A DNA stretch of 64,000 nucleotides. It comes from Roseiflexus castenholzii DSM 13941 (GTDB lineage: Bacteria > Chloroflexota > Chloroflexia > Chloroflexales > Roseiflexaceae). Positions within the stretch are counted from its first letter, which is position 1, and each line of letters starts with the position of its first letter. Shown here in pieces: positions 47,288 to 56,749 of the stretch. The notes beneath the pieces are model-generated. The model was not told where the DNA came from and did no database searches. It was given only the letters and a program-made list of their open reading frames with translations. The stretch is from contig NC_009767.1 in the NCBI RefSeq assembly GCF_000017805.1, positions 4,195,001-4,259,000 of the forward strand, in the 5' to 3' direction. A program made the position numbers and the translations under genes.

Positions 47288-48862
47288 ATGTTCGGAGGAA
47301 AACGCACGCTCGGTCTGATCGGCACAATCGCGCTGCTGATCGCAACGGTTTCTGCGGTAGCAGCAGGTACGGAGATTCCTGAACTGCGGGGTTCATCACG
47401 CACGGGCAACGTCATCTTTATCCATCCCGACGGCTCTGGCATCAACCATTGGGCTGCCGCTCGCATCTACTGGTACGGTCCCGATGCGCTGAGCCCCTGG
47501 GATACGCTGCCCGAGATGGCTGCCTATCGGGGTCACATGGCAGACATCCTGACCGGCACCTCGAATGGTGGCGCGACCACGCACGCTTTCGGTTACAAGG
47601 TCGAAGGGCTTGGCTCATTCGGCAAAGACGGCGATGGTGATGCCGCACGCAGCATTCTGGCGCTTTCCAGCTATCCGGGCAGCATCATGCGCGAGGCGAT
47701 CAACCATGGTCACCCGGTGGCACTCGTGAACGACGGCGATATCGCCGAGCCGGGCACAGCCGCCTTTGTCTCTGAAGTTGGCAACCGCAACCTCGACAAT
47801 GAGATCGTTCGCCAGATCCTCGATGGTCGTCCGGGCTTCGAAGGTGAGCAGCCGCCGCACATCATTCTGGCTGGCGGTGAGCGGTTCTTTCTGCCGGCTG
47901 GTACGCCGCAGTGCGCTCCAGAGGCTGTCACTCTCGACTGCTATGTGCACCGTGACCCGATCACCGGCGCTGGTCCAAGCCGCGAGGACGGGCGCAACCT
48001 GCTCAGGGAGTTCGAGGCGAAGGGATATGTGATTGTGCGCACCCGCGCCGAGTTCGAGGCACTGCGCGAGCGGGTGAATAGCGATCGCCGCTACGCGCCT
48101 AATGTGCTCGGACTGTTTGCTGCTGACGACATTTTCAATGATGTGCCCGAGGAACGCCTGATCAGCGCAGGTCTGGTCGATCCTTCCATCGACGTCAACG
48201 ACAAGCGCACGAACCTGATCCTCTTCGGCAGCCAACCCGGTACACTGGGGTATAACCCGCCAACTGCCGCTGAGATGACCGATCTCGCACTGACGATTAT
48301 CCAGCGTTGCGCGCGGCAGGCTGGCAAGCCGTTTATGATGGTGGTTGAAACGGAGAGCGTGGACAACTTCGGCAACAACGACAACGCCATTGGCACGCTC
48401 ACCGGTCTGAAGCACGCCAATGATGTCATCGAGGCGGCGCAGCGGTTCCAGCAGCGCAATCGCAATACGCTGATCCTGACCGCCGCCGACAGCGACGCTG
48501 GCGGTATGCAGGTCGGTGCATGGAATCCGAACCAGAATGTGGCGGGGTATAACAACAACCCAACCGGAGTGAGTGCGCAAAATGTGTCCTCGCCGCTCGA
48601 TGGTCGCTATGGACGCAACTCACCGCCGTTCCTGAGCGAGCCCGATGCCTATGGCAAGCGGATGGCATTCGCGGTTAGCTGGGTGGGCACGCCTGACGTG
48701 TCGGGCGGCATTCTCTCGCGCGCTCAGGGGTTGAACTCTGCTGAATTGCGGCGCACGTTTCGCGGTCGTTTCGATAACACCGATGTGTACCGCCTGATGT
48801 ACCTGACCCTCTTCGGCACGGCGCTGCCGTCGTCGATCGGTCAAACGGCGCCGAACCGGTAG
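47288..48862 (+). CDS. Alkaline phosphatase family protein, exported
   Basis: 524 aa with a signal peptide (KRTLGLIGTIALLIATVSAVAAG). Metal motif IHPDGSG near the start; TSNGGATTHAFG where PhoA-type enzymes carry the catalytic Ser/Thr; METESVDNFGNNDN in place of the usual E..D..H box; and TAADSDAGGMQ. Overall order fits the alkaline phosphatase superfamily, but two metal boxes are atypical. AGGAG before ATG 47288. Substrate uncertain. Confidence 0.78.
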   Translation: MFGGKRTLGLIGTIALLIATVSAVAAGTEIPELRGSSRTGNVIFIHPDGSGINHWAAARIYWYGPDALSPWDTLPEMAAYRGHMADILTGTSNGGATTHAFGYKVEGLGSFGKDGDGDAARSILALSSYPGSIMREAINHGHPVALVNDGDIAEPGTAAFVSEVGNRNLDNEIVRQILDGRPGFEGEQPPHIILAGGERFFLPAGTPQCAPEAVTLDCYVHRDPITGAGPSREDGRNLLREFEAKGYVIVRTRAEFEALRERVNSDRRYAPNVLGLFAADDIFNDVPEERLISAGLVDPSIDVNDKRTNLILFGSQPGTLGYNPPTAAEMTDLALTIIQRCARQAGKPFMMVVETESVDNFGNNDNAIGTLTGLKHANDVIEAAQRFQQRNRNTLILTAADSDAGGMQVGAWNPNQNVAGYNNNPTGVSAQNVSSPLDGRYGRNSPPFLSEPDAYGKRMAFAVSWVGTPDVSGGILSRAQGLNSAELRRTFRGRFDNTDVYRLMYLTLFGTALPSSIGQTAPNR

Positions 48863-48980
48863 TCGGCGACAGTCGCCTCAGTCTACCGAGCCGTCGGCGC
48901 ACCTGTACAGGCGCCGGCGGCTCCGCAGCGTTTGCACCAACCGCTCAGATGACGGTTACTTATGGCTGTGAACGCGCCAG

Positions 48981-48998
48981 CGCGCCAGTGCTGGCGCG
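48981..48998. terminator. Hairpin between the phosphatase and cinA-like genes
   Basis: CGCGCCAG-TG-CTGGCGCG, a perfect 8-bp stem with no T run, about 120 bp past the phosphatase stop and 35 bp past the end of the convergent gene. Confidence 0.4.
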
Positions 48999-49032
48999 TC
49001 TGCACCGGTTACACCACCTGCCCGGATGATGG

Positions 49033-49857
49033 TCACCCGACCTGCGCGTCAACAGCCTCGATTGACGCGCCAATCGCACTCAGGGCGCGTTGAAAATCCT
49101 CCTCTGCCGCCACGATCCGCTGCTCCGCCACTTCTCTGGACGATCCCGTTGTTGAAAGCGTCACGCGAAACTTCACATCGGAACCAAACCGCTGTGCTCG
49201 GGACTTCAGATAGACATCGGGATGCTTCTCGGAGATCGCTTGCAGCACAGGCGCCAGAACCGATTCATCTTTGCAGTTCACTATTGCCAGTTTTTCGAGG
49301 AATGCGCTCTCGCCAAAGAGCTGTTGCAGCACCGGCTGGAGCGCGCCTTCGAATATCCCCTTCAGTTCCGCAGGCACACCGGGCAGACAGACAACGGTGG
49401 ATGTGTCTGTCTCCAGGAGAACGCCGGGCGCCGCACCAACCGGATTTTCGAGCGGGGCTGCGCCTGCTGGCACATGCGCCATCTTTTCGCGCACAGGGGT
49501 GATGGTCGGATCGTCCACCGCGCCATCGCGCGCAAATTGCTCGTACTGCCGCCGCACGATGGCCAGCGCCTCTGGATGAAGAGCCAGAGGACGATGGAGG
49601 GCGGCTGCAACCGCCGCGACTGTCACATCGTCCTGGGTCGGTCCCATGCCGCCGATGGTGATGACAAGTCTGGCGGAACGTTCCAGACACGAGCGAATCT
49701 CGCGGACAATCGCGTCCATGTCATCGCGCACGATGACGGCACGTTCGACGCGCCCTCCCAGCGCCGTGATCCGCCGACAGATCCAGTTGGTGTTGGTGTC
49801 CAGCACATCGCCCTGGAGCAACTCATTGCCAGTTACCACTATCTCGACAGGGATCAT
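49033..49857 (-). CDS. CinA-type N-terminal (MoCF-biosynthesis-like) protein
   Basis: 274 aa. EIVVTGNELLQGDVLDTNT, TIGGMGPTQDDVT and VCLPGVPAELKGIF identify the CinA/COG1058 molybdopterin-binding-like domain, an ADP-ribose pyrophosphatase in full CinA. The C-terminal NMN deamidase domain is absent, as in short COG1058 proteins. Start ATG 49857. Convergent with the phosphatase. Confidence 0.88.
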   Translation of the reverse strand: MIPVEIVVTGNELLQGDVLDTNTNWICRRITALGGRVERAVIVRDDMDAIVREIRSCLERSARLVITIGGMGPTQDDVTVAAVAAALHRPLALHPEALAIVRRQYEQFARDGAVDDPTITPVREKMAHVPAGAAPLENPVGAAPGVLLETDTSTVVCLPGVPAELKGIFEGALQPVLQQLFGESAFLEKLAIVNCKDESVLAPVLQAISEKHPDVYLKSRAQRFGSDVKFRVTLSTTGSSREVAEQRIVAAEEDFQRALSAIGASIEAVDAQVG

Positions 49858-49996
49858 GGTATTTTCCGAAACCTCCCCACCTCTGTTGATGTGCGCGTCG
49901 GTAGAACACGTCCCTTTCTACCCGTAACGTTTTGCCGGTTCCTGCGTTTCTGGATTGTACATCAGCGATACAACACTTGTGACTGGAGGAGTATCA

Positions 49997-50481
49997 ATGG
50001 TTCTCATCGAGGTGATTGGTCACGCTACAGCAGCGTCTGCGTTTCTTTCCTGACAGGGTTCGTCATTATGCGCCGCCGGAAACTGACGCGCACACTGTCC
50101 CGGAATGCGACCATTGACCATCGGGCGACTCGTATTGTGAGCAGCGCTGTGGCATTGATCCATGCATATCATGCCATTGACAGCGCCTTGTTTGGGAATG
50201 CATGGAATCTGGCTGTGATCTTCTGGCTGCCATACTCGTTTCTGCTCAGCCTCGTCATAGCGCGCGCTATCTATCTCGAACTGCGGCGCACCGAGCAGCG
50301 CTGGAACAAACCCGATCGCGTCGGCATCGGCGCATCAGTCGTTGCTTCGCCGCAAGACAGAGCCACGCAACGGCGCGAAACCCTGCCACACGCGCAAACA
50401 ATGACGCTCCTGCCAACAAAAAATCGGAGACGTGGATGGCGTATGCCCGGCATCTGGCGCTACGTTTCCCGGCACAGGTGA
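49997..50481 (+). pseudogene. Small membrane protein, frameshifted near its start
   Basis: ATG 49997 follows GGAGGAG at good spacing and reads VLIEVIGHATAASAFLS then stops at 50051-50053. A -1 shift in the TTTCTTT run continues as FLTGFVIMRRRKLTRTL, completing a membrane helix and running to 50481 (second helix NLAVIFWLPYSFLLSLVIARAIYL). Alternatively translation starts at ATG 50068 without the first helix. No family known. Confidence 0.55.
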
Positions 50482-50491
50482 GCGAGGCGCT

Positions 50492-50600
50492 GAAGATGAT
50501 TGCGGCGACGGTTCGACGCCACGGAGGCCGTCTGCCCGCGAGCGCGTTCGAACGACTCGCGCGGAAGATGATTGCGGCGACGGTTCGACGCCACGGAGGC
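50492..50600. repeat. Two 37-bp direct repeats separated by 35 bp
   Basis: Identical 37-bp stretches at 50492-50528 and 50564-50600 (begin GAAGATGATTGCGGC, end CGCCACGGAGGC). The spacer contains the palindrome CGTTCGAACG. The second copy ends 5 bases before the next ATG. Confidence 0.85.
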
Positions 50601-50605
50601 AGAGT

Positions 50606-51786
50606 ATGAGATGTCTGGTGATCGTCCTGGCGCTGATGACCATGCTCCTCCCACTCTGGCTGCCGGAGGCACGGGCATGCCCCGATACTATTGAACCATC
50701 ACCTGCCGTCACCGCAACGCCCGCCTCAACGACGTTGCCGGTCCGCGCCGTGAGTCTCGATCTCTCCGATCTGGCACTGCCACGGGACCGTCTCGAGCGA
50801 CTCGAACAGCGTATGCGGGATGCTGGCGTCAATATGGTCGGTCTCAGCGCCGGTCGCCTCGACTGGACCGGGTTTCGCTGGAGCGGCAAGGAAGAACGCT
50901 GGTCTGCCGGGGTGCGCGAGAGCGGACGCGACCTGCTGGCGAATGCGACGCAACGCTTTGGGCGTTGGGCGCACGTGTCGGCGATTGTCGATGTCTTTGC
51001 GCCGCGTTATCTGCAAACGCGACCGACGCAGCGCGCACTGGACGCCGCAGGTCACCCCATTCCCTACCAGGCAAGTACGCATGCGCTGGTCAATGGCTCG
51101 TTCGGTGACGAGCTGATCGCCATGATCGACTATATTGCCCGTCACTATGAAGTCGATTCCATTACCCTGACCGAGTTGTTCTACTATCAGGAAGGGTACG
51201 GCGCCGACGATCTGGCGTTGTACCGGGAGCACAGCGGACGACGCGACTGGCCCCGTACTCCCCGTGGATCGATTAACATCTCGATCATCCCACCATTGGC
51301 GCATGGCGTTCGGCGATGCTCGCCCGATTCGCTGAACGCGCAGCGCATGTTGCGCATACGCACGGCAAACAACTCTTTGTGGACGTTCGGGTTCATGCGG
51401 ACGCGCCACAGCATGAGGGGCGGCGTAGCGGGCACGATTATGCGCTCCTTTTGCAGCATGCCGACCGGTTAGTGCTCTGGAATTATTTCGGCTTGAATGG
51501 AACATCGCCGGAATACACCCGCGATATTGCGCAGTATGTGCAGCGATACAGCGCCGACCGGATCATTATCTCCTATGGTTTGTGGGCGGACCGCAACGCT
51601 GTGGTGAGCGCCACAGACCTGCAACGCGCCATGATCGCCGGGAAGGAGGGCAATCTGCCGCACGCCTGGATTACACCGGTCAGGCTCATGAATGACGATC
51701 ACTGGCAGGCGATCACATCCGTGTGGCGTACTGCGGTGCAGCGCCGGCCTACGGCTACACCACTACGATCAGCGCCAGATCGTTGA
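50606..51786 (+). pseudogene. Secreted TIM-barrel-like glycosidase/hypothetical protein with one frameshift
   Basis: Signal peptide (MRCLVIVLALMTMLLPLWLP, cleavage near ARA). Part 1 reads through RDAGVNMVGLSAGRLDW and VDSITLTELFYYQEGYG; near 51275-51285 the frame shifts, and part 2 continues HPTIGAWRSAMLARF, GKQLFVDVRVHAD, DRLVLWNYFGLNG and IIISYGLWADR. The pieces join into one protein of about 390 aa resembling GHL-type barrel proteins. A sequencing error is possible. The 3' end overlaps the convergent glycerate kinase by 32 bp. Confidence 0.68.
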
Positions 51787-53131
51787 CGTTGGTTTGCGTA
51801 GGACCCGGTTTCAGAAGGTCGTCGAGCGCAGCGAAGAACGGATAACTGTCGTTGCGCGCCAGCGCTGCGGCTGCATCGATTCCCAGCGCCGCAGCACGCC
51901 GGATCGTCGTATCGCTGACGACGGCGCCGGCTGCATCAGTCGGTCCATCACCGCCATCAGTCGCCAGGGTGACCAGCAGCGCACCAGGGATGCCGGCGAG
52001 ATCGGCGGCTGCGGCAAGCGCCAGTTCCTGATTGCGCCCACCACGACCGTCGCCGCGCAGGGTGACAGTCGTTTCGCCGCCAGCGATCACGCATGCCGGT
52101 CGAGGGATGGGTTGATTGTGGGCGACAATCTCGCGCGCAATGGCAGCCAGCACACGCCCGACGACGCGCGCTTCGCCTTGCAGAAATGTCGTCAACAGCA
52201 GGGTATTGAACCCTTCGTTGCGCGCGGCTGCCAGCGCCGCTTCGGCTGCCAGGCGATTGCTGCCGATGATCAGGTTGTGGACCCGCGCCAGCGCCGGATC
52301 GCCCGGTTTGGGGGTCTCATCGATCTCACCGCGCGCGCCGCGCCGCAACCGCTCCAGAAGAGCAACCGGCGTCTGAGGAACCAGTTCGTACCGTTCGAGC
52401 ACACCCAACGCATCGGCAAAGGTGGTCGGGTCGGCAACAGTGGGACCGGAGGCGATCACGTCGAGCGGATCGCCAACGACATCGGACAGGACGAGGGTGA
52501 CGACGGCGGCCGGCGCTGCCAGGCGCGCAAGCCCGCCGCCTTTCAGCGTGTCGAGGTGACGACGCAAGGTATTGATCTCATGAATCGACGCGCCACACGC
52601 TAGCAGCAACCCTGTCAGACGTTGCAGATCATCGAGGGTAATACCCGGTGCAGGGCGCGTCAGCAGCGCCGAACCGCCGCCAGAGATCAGTGCAAGCACC
52701 AGGTCGCGTTCGCCGGTGCGCTGCAACAGATCGGCGATGCGTTCGCCAGCGGCGACGCCGCGCGCATCAGGAATCGGATGCCCGGCTTCGATCACGTCGA
52801 TCCGTGGTTGCAACACTGCCAGGCTTTCGGCAGCAACGTGCCCTTCCTTGACGACGACGACACCGCCGGTCACGCATTCGCCGAGAATACTGGCGGCAGC
52901 GGCAGCCATTGGCGCTCCCGCTTTGCCGGCGCCAACGATCCAGCAGCGGTCGAAGTCGCGGAGATGGTACACCCTGTCGCCGGCAATGAGGCGCTCGCCA
53001 TCACGCCGCAGGAAGCGTCGCACCGCAGCGCCCGGCTCAACGGCGGCAACTGCCGCCGCAAGGATGCGCGTCACGGCAGCGCCGTGCGGAAGAGACCGGA
53101 GAGTTGCCGTCAGAAACAACGCCGGGTTCAT
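51755..53131 (-). CDS. Glycerate 2-kinase (MOFRL family)
   Basis: 458 aa DUF4147/MOFRL protein that phosphorylates D-glycerate to 2-phosphoglycerate. VGAGKAGAPMA, EAGHPIPDARG, LISGGGSALL, SDVVGDPLDVIASGPT and the MOFRL signature ATDGGDGPTDAAGAVV are all present. Its start overlaps the end of pepF by 4 bp, so co-transcribed. Links photorespiratory or serine-cycle glycerate to central metabolism. Confidence 0.92.
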   Translation of the reverse strand: MNPALFLTATLRSLPHGAAVTRILAAAVAAVEPGAAVRRFLRRDGERLIAGDRVYHLRDFDRCWIVGAGKAGAPMAAAAASILGECVTGGVVVVKEGHVAAESLAVLQPRIDVIEAGHPIPDARGVAAGERIADLLQRTGERDLVLALISGGGSALLTRPAPGITLDDLQRLTGLLLACGASIHEINTLRRHLDTLKGGGLARLAAPAAVVTLVLSDVVGDPLDVIASGPTVADPTTFADALGVLERYELVPQTPVALLERLRRGARGEIDETPKPGDPALARVHNLIIGSNRLAAEAALAAARNEGFNTLLLTTFLQGEARVVGRVLAAIAREIVAHNQPIPRPACVIAGGETTVTLRGDGRGGRNQELALAAAADLAGIPGALLVTLATDGGDGPTDAAGAVVSDTTIRRAAALGIDAAAALARNDSYPFFAALDDLLKPGPTQTNVNDLALIVVV

Positions 53132-54939
53132 ACCACATCCACCAGCGCCTCAAAGCGATCAATATCTTTCCGAACAACCTCAAGGCTGGCACGCCAGAAC
53201 GCAGGGGCGCGCAGATCAAATCCCAACCGCGCTGCCAGATCGAGAGGGCTTGCCAGCCCGGTCGAAGCCAGCAGGCCGTCGTAATGCGCCTGAAACGCTT
53301 CAGGCGCCCGTTGGTACTCGGCGTACAACCCCAATCCAAACAGCAACCCGAACATATAGGGATAGTTGTAGTAGGAGAATCCACTGCTGTAGTAGTGACC
53401 CTTGACAGCCCACATAAATGGATGCAAGGTCTGCTCATCGAGCACATCGCCATACGTCTGCTTTTGCGCATCGGTCATCATGGTACACAATTCCGCCACC
53501 GAGAGGTCGCGCGCGGCACGCTGCTCGAAGAGCGCCGTCTCAAAGAGGAAGCGCGAGGTAATATCGACCACCACCTGGCAAGCGCCACTGAGGAACGCCT
53601 CAAGAATTTCAAGCGTTTCATCGCGGGTTGCTTCTTGCAGAGCCGCATTGCGCACAATCGTCTCACAGAAAATGCTCGCCGTTTCTGCCAGAGTCATCGG
53701 CGTATCACGGTTGAGCATCGTCTGGTGCGCCAGGTTCAGATTGTGGTAGGCATGACCGAGTTCGTGCGCCAGGGTGAACATGCTATCCGCCGTCGAGTCG
53801 TGGTTCACCAGGATACGCGACTCATCACGTCGGAGCGACATGCAGAAAGCACCGCCAACTTTTCCGGCACGTGGTTCGGCATCGATCCAGCGCTCACGAA
53901 ACGCTCGCGCCGCAAACTCCCCCATACGAGGCGAGTAGCGCGCAAATTGGGCGACGATAAATGCCTCAGCATCGCTGAACTGCCAGCTGCGTCCGCCGCC
54001 GCCGACCGGCGCGAACAGGTCGTACCAGGCGAGACGTTCGACGCCGAGCAGCCGTGCTTTGGCGCGCAGGTAGCGCCGAAAATCGGGGAAGAACTCGCGC
54101 GAGGCATGCATCATTGCATCGAGCGTGGCGCGGTCGATTCCATTGTCGAACAGCGATGCGTCGAGGGGTGTTGCCCAGCACCGCCGGCGACCGAGCGCAA
54201 GCACCTGTCCTTTGATACTGTTGAGCGCCGCCGCGATGGGCAGTGCAGCGCGTTCCCAGGCGGCAAGTTCCGCTTCATGCGCATGGCGACGCACCTCGCG
54301 GCTGGGGTCGCGCGCCAGGTTGCGCACCTGACTCATCGGCAGTTCGACTACCTGCCCATCGCGCTCAATCGGGACCATCATCTGCGACGTCAGATTCTGG
54401 TACAGGCGCGTCCAGGCAATCCCGCCCGACAGATCGAGTTCTGCGGCAAGTTCCTCTTCCGCCGGCGACATCAGGTGACGGGCTTCTTCAACGGCACGTC
54501 GCACCAGATACGCATGATCGCGCGCAACCGCCGAGCGCTGAATCAGCGTCTCAGCATCCAGTCCGCCGATCCATGCCGTCAACCGTTTCGACAGTTTCGT
54601 TAGTTTGACGCTGTCCTGCATCAATAGGCTGAGCGCCGCCTGCGCCCGATCATCGCGCGAATCCGTTGCAACGAAACTGTAGACATAGGCGCGCAGCGTG
54701 GTAAAGCGTTCCAGCAGATCGTTCAACGCTGCAATGACGGTATCGAATGCCGCCAGCGCAGTATTATCCGTTGCCTGATCGTCGCGCCGATCAATGCCCA
54801 GTCGATCAAACAGCGCGGTCATATCATCGAATGCCTGGCGTACTGCAACAAGGTCGCGGTTGAATTCTGGCGCATCGAGCGCGGGGTAGACGACGGTCAT
54901 ATCCCAGTGGGGAAGAGTTTCGCTTACGGAGGCGGTCAT
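53128..54939 (-). CDS. pepF: Oligoendopeptidase F family protein (M3)
   Basis: 603 aa cytosolic M3 zinc peptidase. Zinc motif HELGHAYH followed by the Glu ligand in LAETASIFCE; family block GGAFCMSLRRDESRIL. N-terminal ~200 residues form the oligopeptidase helical domain. GAGGAACG before ATG 54939 (MTASVSETLPHWD) favours it over the ATG at 54963. ATGA overlap with the glycerate kinase gene. Confidence 0.93.
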   Translation of the reverse strand: MTASVSETLPHWDMTVVYPALDAPEFNRDLVAVRQAFDDMTALFDRLGIDRRDDQATDNTALAAFDTVIAALNDLLERFTTLRAYVYSFVATDSRDDRAQAALSLLMQDSVKLTKLSKRLTAWIGGLDAETLIQRSAVARDHAYLVRRAVEEARHLMSPAEEELAAELDLSGGIAWTRLYQNLTSQMMVPIERDGQVVELPMSQVRNLARDPSREVRRHAHEAELAAWERAALPIAAALNSIKGQVLALGRRRCWATPLDASLFDNGIDRATLDAMMHASREFFPDFRRYLRAKARLLGVERLAWYDLFAPVGGGGRSWQFSDAEAFIVAQFARYSPRMGEFAARAFRERWIDAEPRAGKVGGAFCMSLRRDESRILVNHDSTADSMFTLAHELGHAYHNLNLAHQTMLNRDTPMTLAETASIFCETIVRNAALQEATRDETLEILEAFLSGACQVVVDITSRFLFETALFEQRAARDLSVAELCTMMTDAQKQTYGDVLDEQTLHPFMWAVKGHYYSSGFSYYNYPYMFGLLFGLGLYAEYQRAPEAFQAHYDGLLASTGLASPLDLAARLGFDLRAPAFWRASLEVVRKDIDRFEALVDVV

Positions 54940-55335
54940 AGATCGTTCCTCGGCATTCAACATACATCAGGTCAGGGAATGTACCGGGTATGGTACCGCA
55001 TGATGAGCAAAAGAGCGAATCGTCGCCATCTGGAGAGCGGGGAGTGGGGGGTTAATACCAATGACGATTGAAGATGCCGCATGCGTGTCATTCCGAGCCC
55101 TTCGCTTCGCTCAGGGTAAACGCAGCGAGGAATCTGCGCGGGTCGCGCACGACCCCTCGCGCTGCTCGGGGTGACCATGCCGGATGGTCACAGGTCATTG
55201 GTATAAGTCTCATCAACGACGGAACAGGTTCCGCAAGCGCCAAAGCGCACATCCTGCCATCTCAGGATAGTGCGCGTACAGGCACAATGCTCGTCCTCCG
55301 AGGAAAAGCATGAACAGGCGCCGAGATCAAACCCA
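54940..55335. other. Intergenic region with a MITE-like element
   Basis: 396 bases. 55055-55204 is a full MITE-like copy; no gene in the rest. Confidence 0.6.
55055..55204 (+). repeat. MITE-like element, copy C (complete)
   Basis: 150 bp from ATACCAATGAC to GTCATTGGTAT, an 11-bp perfect terminal inverted repeat. Interior: GATTGAAGATGCCGCATG, CATTCCGAGCCCTTCGCTTC, GACCCCTCGCGCTGCTCGG, GACCATGCCGGATGGTC. Best reference copy. Confidence 0.85.
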
Positions 55336-56586
55336 TCAGCAGGTGATGGTTGCGCCGCAGGCATGTTCGATATACCGCAGGCGGCGGAACTTTTGAAAGA
55401 ACGCCAGACTCTGCGGCGTGATCGGAGCGGGCGTCGATTGCACGGCGGCGACAATCTGCTGCGTCGCCTGGTTCAGACAGGCATTCAGTTGATCAACAGG
55501 CGCACCCTGCGCGCGGAGGCGACGAAACTCAGGTTCCCACGGCACACTGCACATATCGCGTGCAACGACCCCGATCACATCCGGGACGACGGCATTATGG
55601 CGCAACCAATCCAACCCAAGACAGAACGTGACCGATGCACACGGCGCCCGTTCGATCGCCAGTTTCAACAGTTCGGCTTCGTGACCAATGGCGAGGGTCA
55701 GCAAGGCAATATCATCGGGTTGCAGCGCATCAGCGCCGCGCAGCGGAACCTGAAGCAATTCTGCCAGCGCGCGAGCCAGCGGTTCAGCCAGGCGATCAAT
55801 CGGAACGATACACGTCAGACGCCAGCGTTGCAATCTGGCAAGGCGGGTGAGGCGATGGAGGCTGATGGCAATGTCGGGGTAGGTAAAGTGGAAATCAGCA
55901 AATTCCTCTGTTCTGTTTCCGTCGTCGTGGGTCGAGCCAAGATAGGCAACACCCTGTTCAGCATAGAAACGCTCTCTGAGCGAATGGACCACGCCAATTT
56001 CACGGTGGCGTTCGACTGCCTGAAGATACATTCGGATGCGAAGCCGATCAATGTCGTGTGTAGCGTGACGGAGAGCGACGTGAAACGCCGTCTCTGCATC
56101 ATCGTATGCGCCCAGTCGCAAATGGCAGCGACCAATCAGCAGGTGGAGGCTACTGTCGTTTGGATAGCGCTGCTGCGTCATCTGAAGATGGTAGAGCGCC
56201 GCATAATCATCACCGTGCAGAAAGTGCGCCAGCCCGAGTTGATAATGCACCGCAGGGTCTTCGGCATCAAAGATCAGACAGTGGAGCAGCGCATTGATGG
56301 CCTCGTCGTATCTGCCAAGTTCGATAAGGATGCTACCGATGTTGAAGTATGCCAGAAACCCGCCTTCCAGATTGGCAACGATGCGAAACTCTTCCGCTGC
56401 CTTTGCCAGCAGACCATGCCGATGGTAGTAATTGCCAAGGGCATCATGCGCCTCTGCGAGATGCGGGTTATGCTCTAACGCGCGCCGATATTCTTCGACC
56501 GCCTCTTCGACGCGGTTCGCTTGTTCAAGCACCAGGCCACGCTGAAAGTGTACAATCGCCTCGTCATAGTGCGGCTCGCCGAGCAT
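55336..56586 (-). CDS. TPR-repeat protein
   Basis: 416 aa. Residues 1-190 contain about five TPR units (EEAVEEYRRALEHNPHLAEAHDALG, YFNIGSILIELGRYDEAI, HYQLGLAHFLHGDDYAALYHL). The C-terminal 220 residues are not recognised. Probably a scaffolding protein. Upstream on the same strand, after 163 bp, ends the vWA gene. It has its own promoter. Confidence 0.8.
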   Translation of the reverse strand: MLGEPHYDEAIVHFQRGLVLEQANRVEEAVEEYRRALEHNPHLAEAHDALGNYYHRHGLLAKAAEEFRIVANLEGGFLAYFNIGSILIELGRYDEAINALLHCLIFDAEDPAVHYQLGLAHFLHGDDYAALYHLQMTQQRYPNDSSLHLLIGRCHLRLGAYDDAETAFHVALRHATHDIDRLRIRMYLQAVERHREIGVVHSLRERFYAEQGVAYLGSTHDDGNRTEEFADFHFTYPDIAISLHRLTRLARLQRWRLTCIVPIDRLAEPLARALAELLQVPLRGADALQPDDIALLTLAIGHEAELLKLAIERAPCASVTFCLGLDWLRHNAVVPDVIGVVARDMCSVPWEPEFRRLRAQGAPVDQLNACLNQATQQIVAAVQSTPAPITPQSLAFFQKFRRLRYIEHACGATITC

Positions 56587-56644
56587 CGCCGGTTCTCCTT
56601 CAGTTGGGCCGCGGGCGGGTGAATGTTCTCATCAATTTCTCAGA

Positions 56645-56653
56645 ATTATAGCA
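56645..56653 (-). promoter_or_regulatory. Extended -10 promoter of the TPR gene
   Basis: Minus strand TGCTATAAT; leader of about 50 nt to ATG 56586, with GAAGGAG before the start. Confidence 0.55.
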
Positions 56654-56749
56654 TATGAGAACCGGCTTGCGGGGATTAAGAACTGCGAACCCGGGGTTAG
56701 GGGGGTAAGGGTTAAGTTCATTGATCTCATGACCCCCGACCCCTGATCT

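Noticed and set aside
50492..50600. CRISPR array
   Set aside because: Only two repeats, no palindromic repeat ends, no cas genes nearby. Kept as a repeat and a low-level finding only.
56690..56725. Possible G-quadruplex (GGGGTTAGGGGGGTAAGGG)
   Set aside because: Only three separated G runs of three or more; the fourth would need a zero-length loop.
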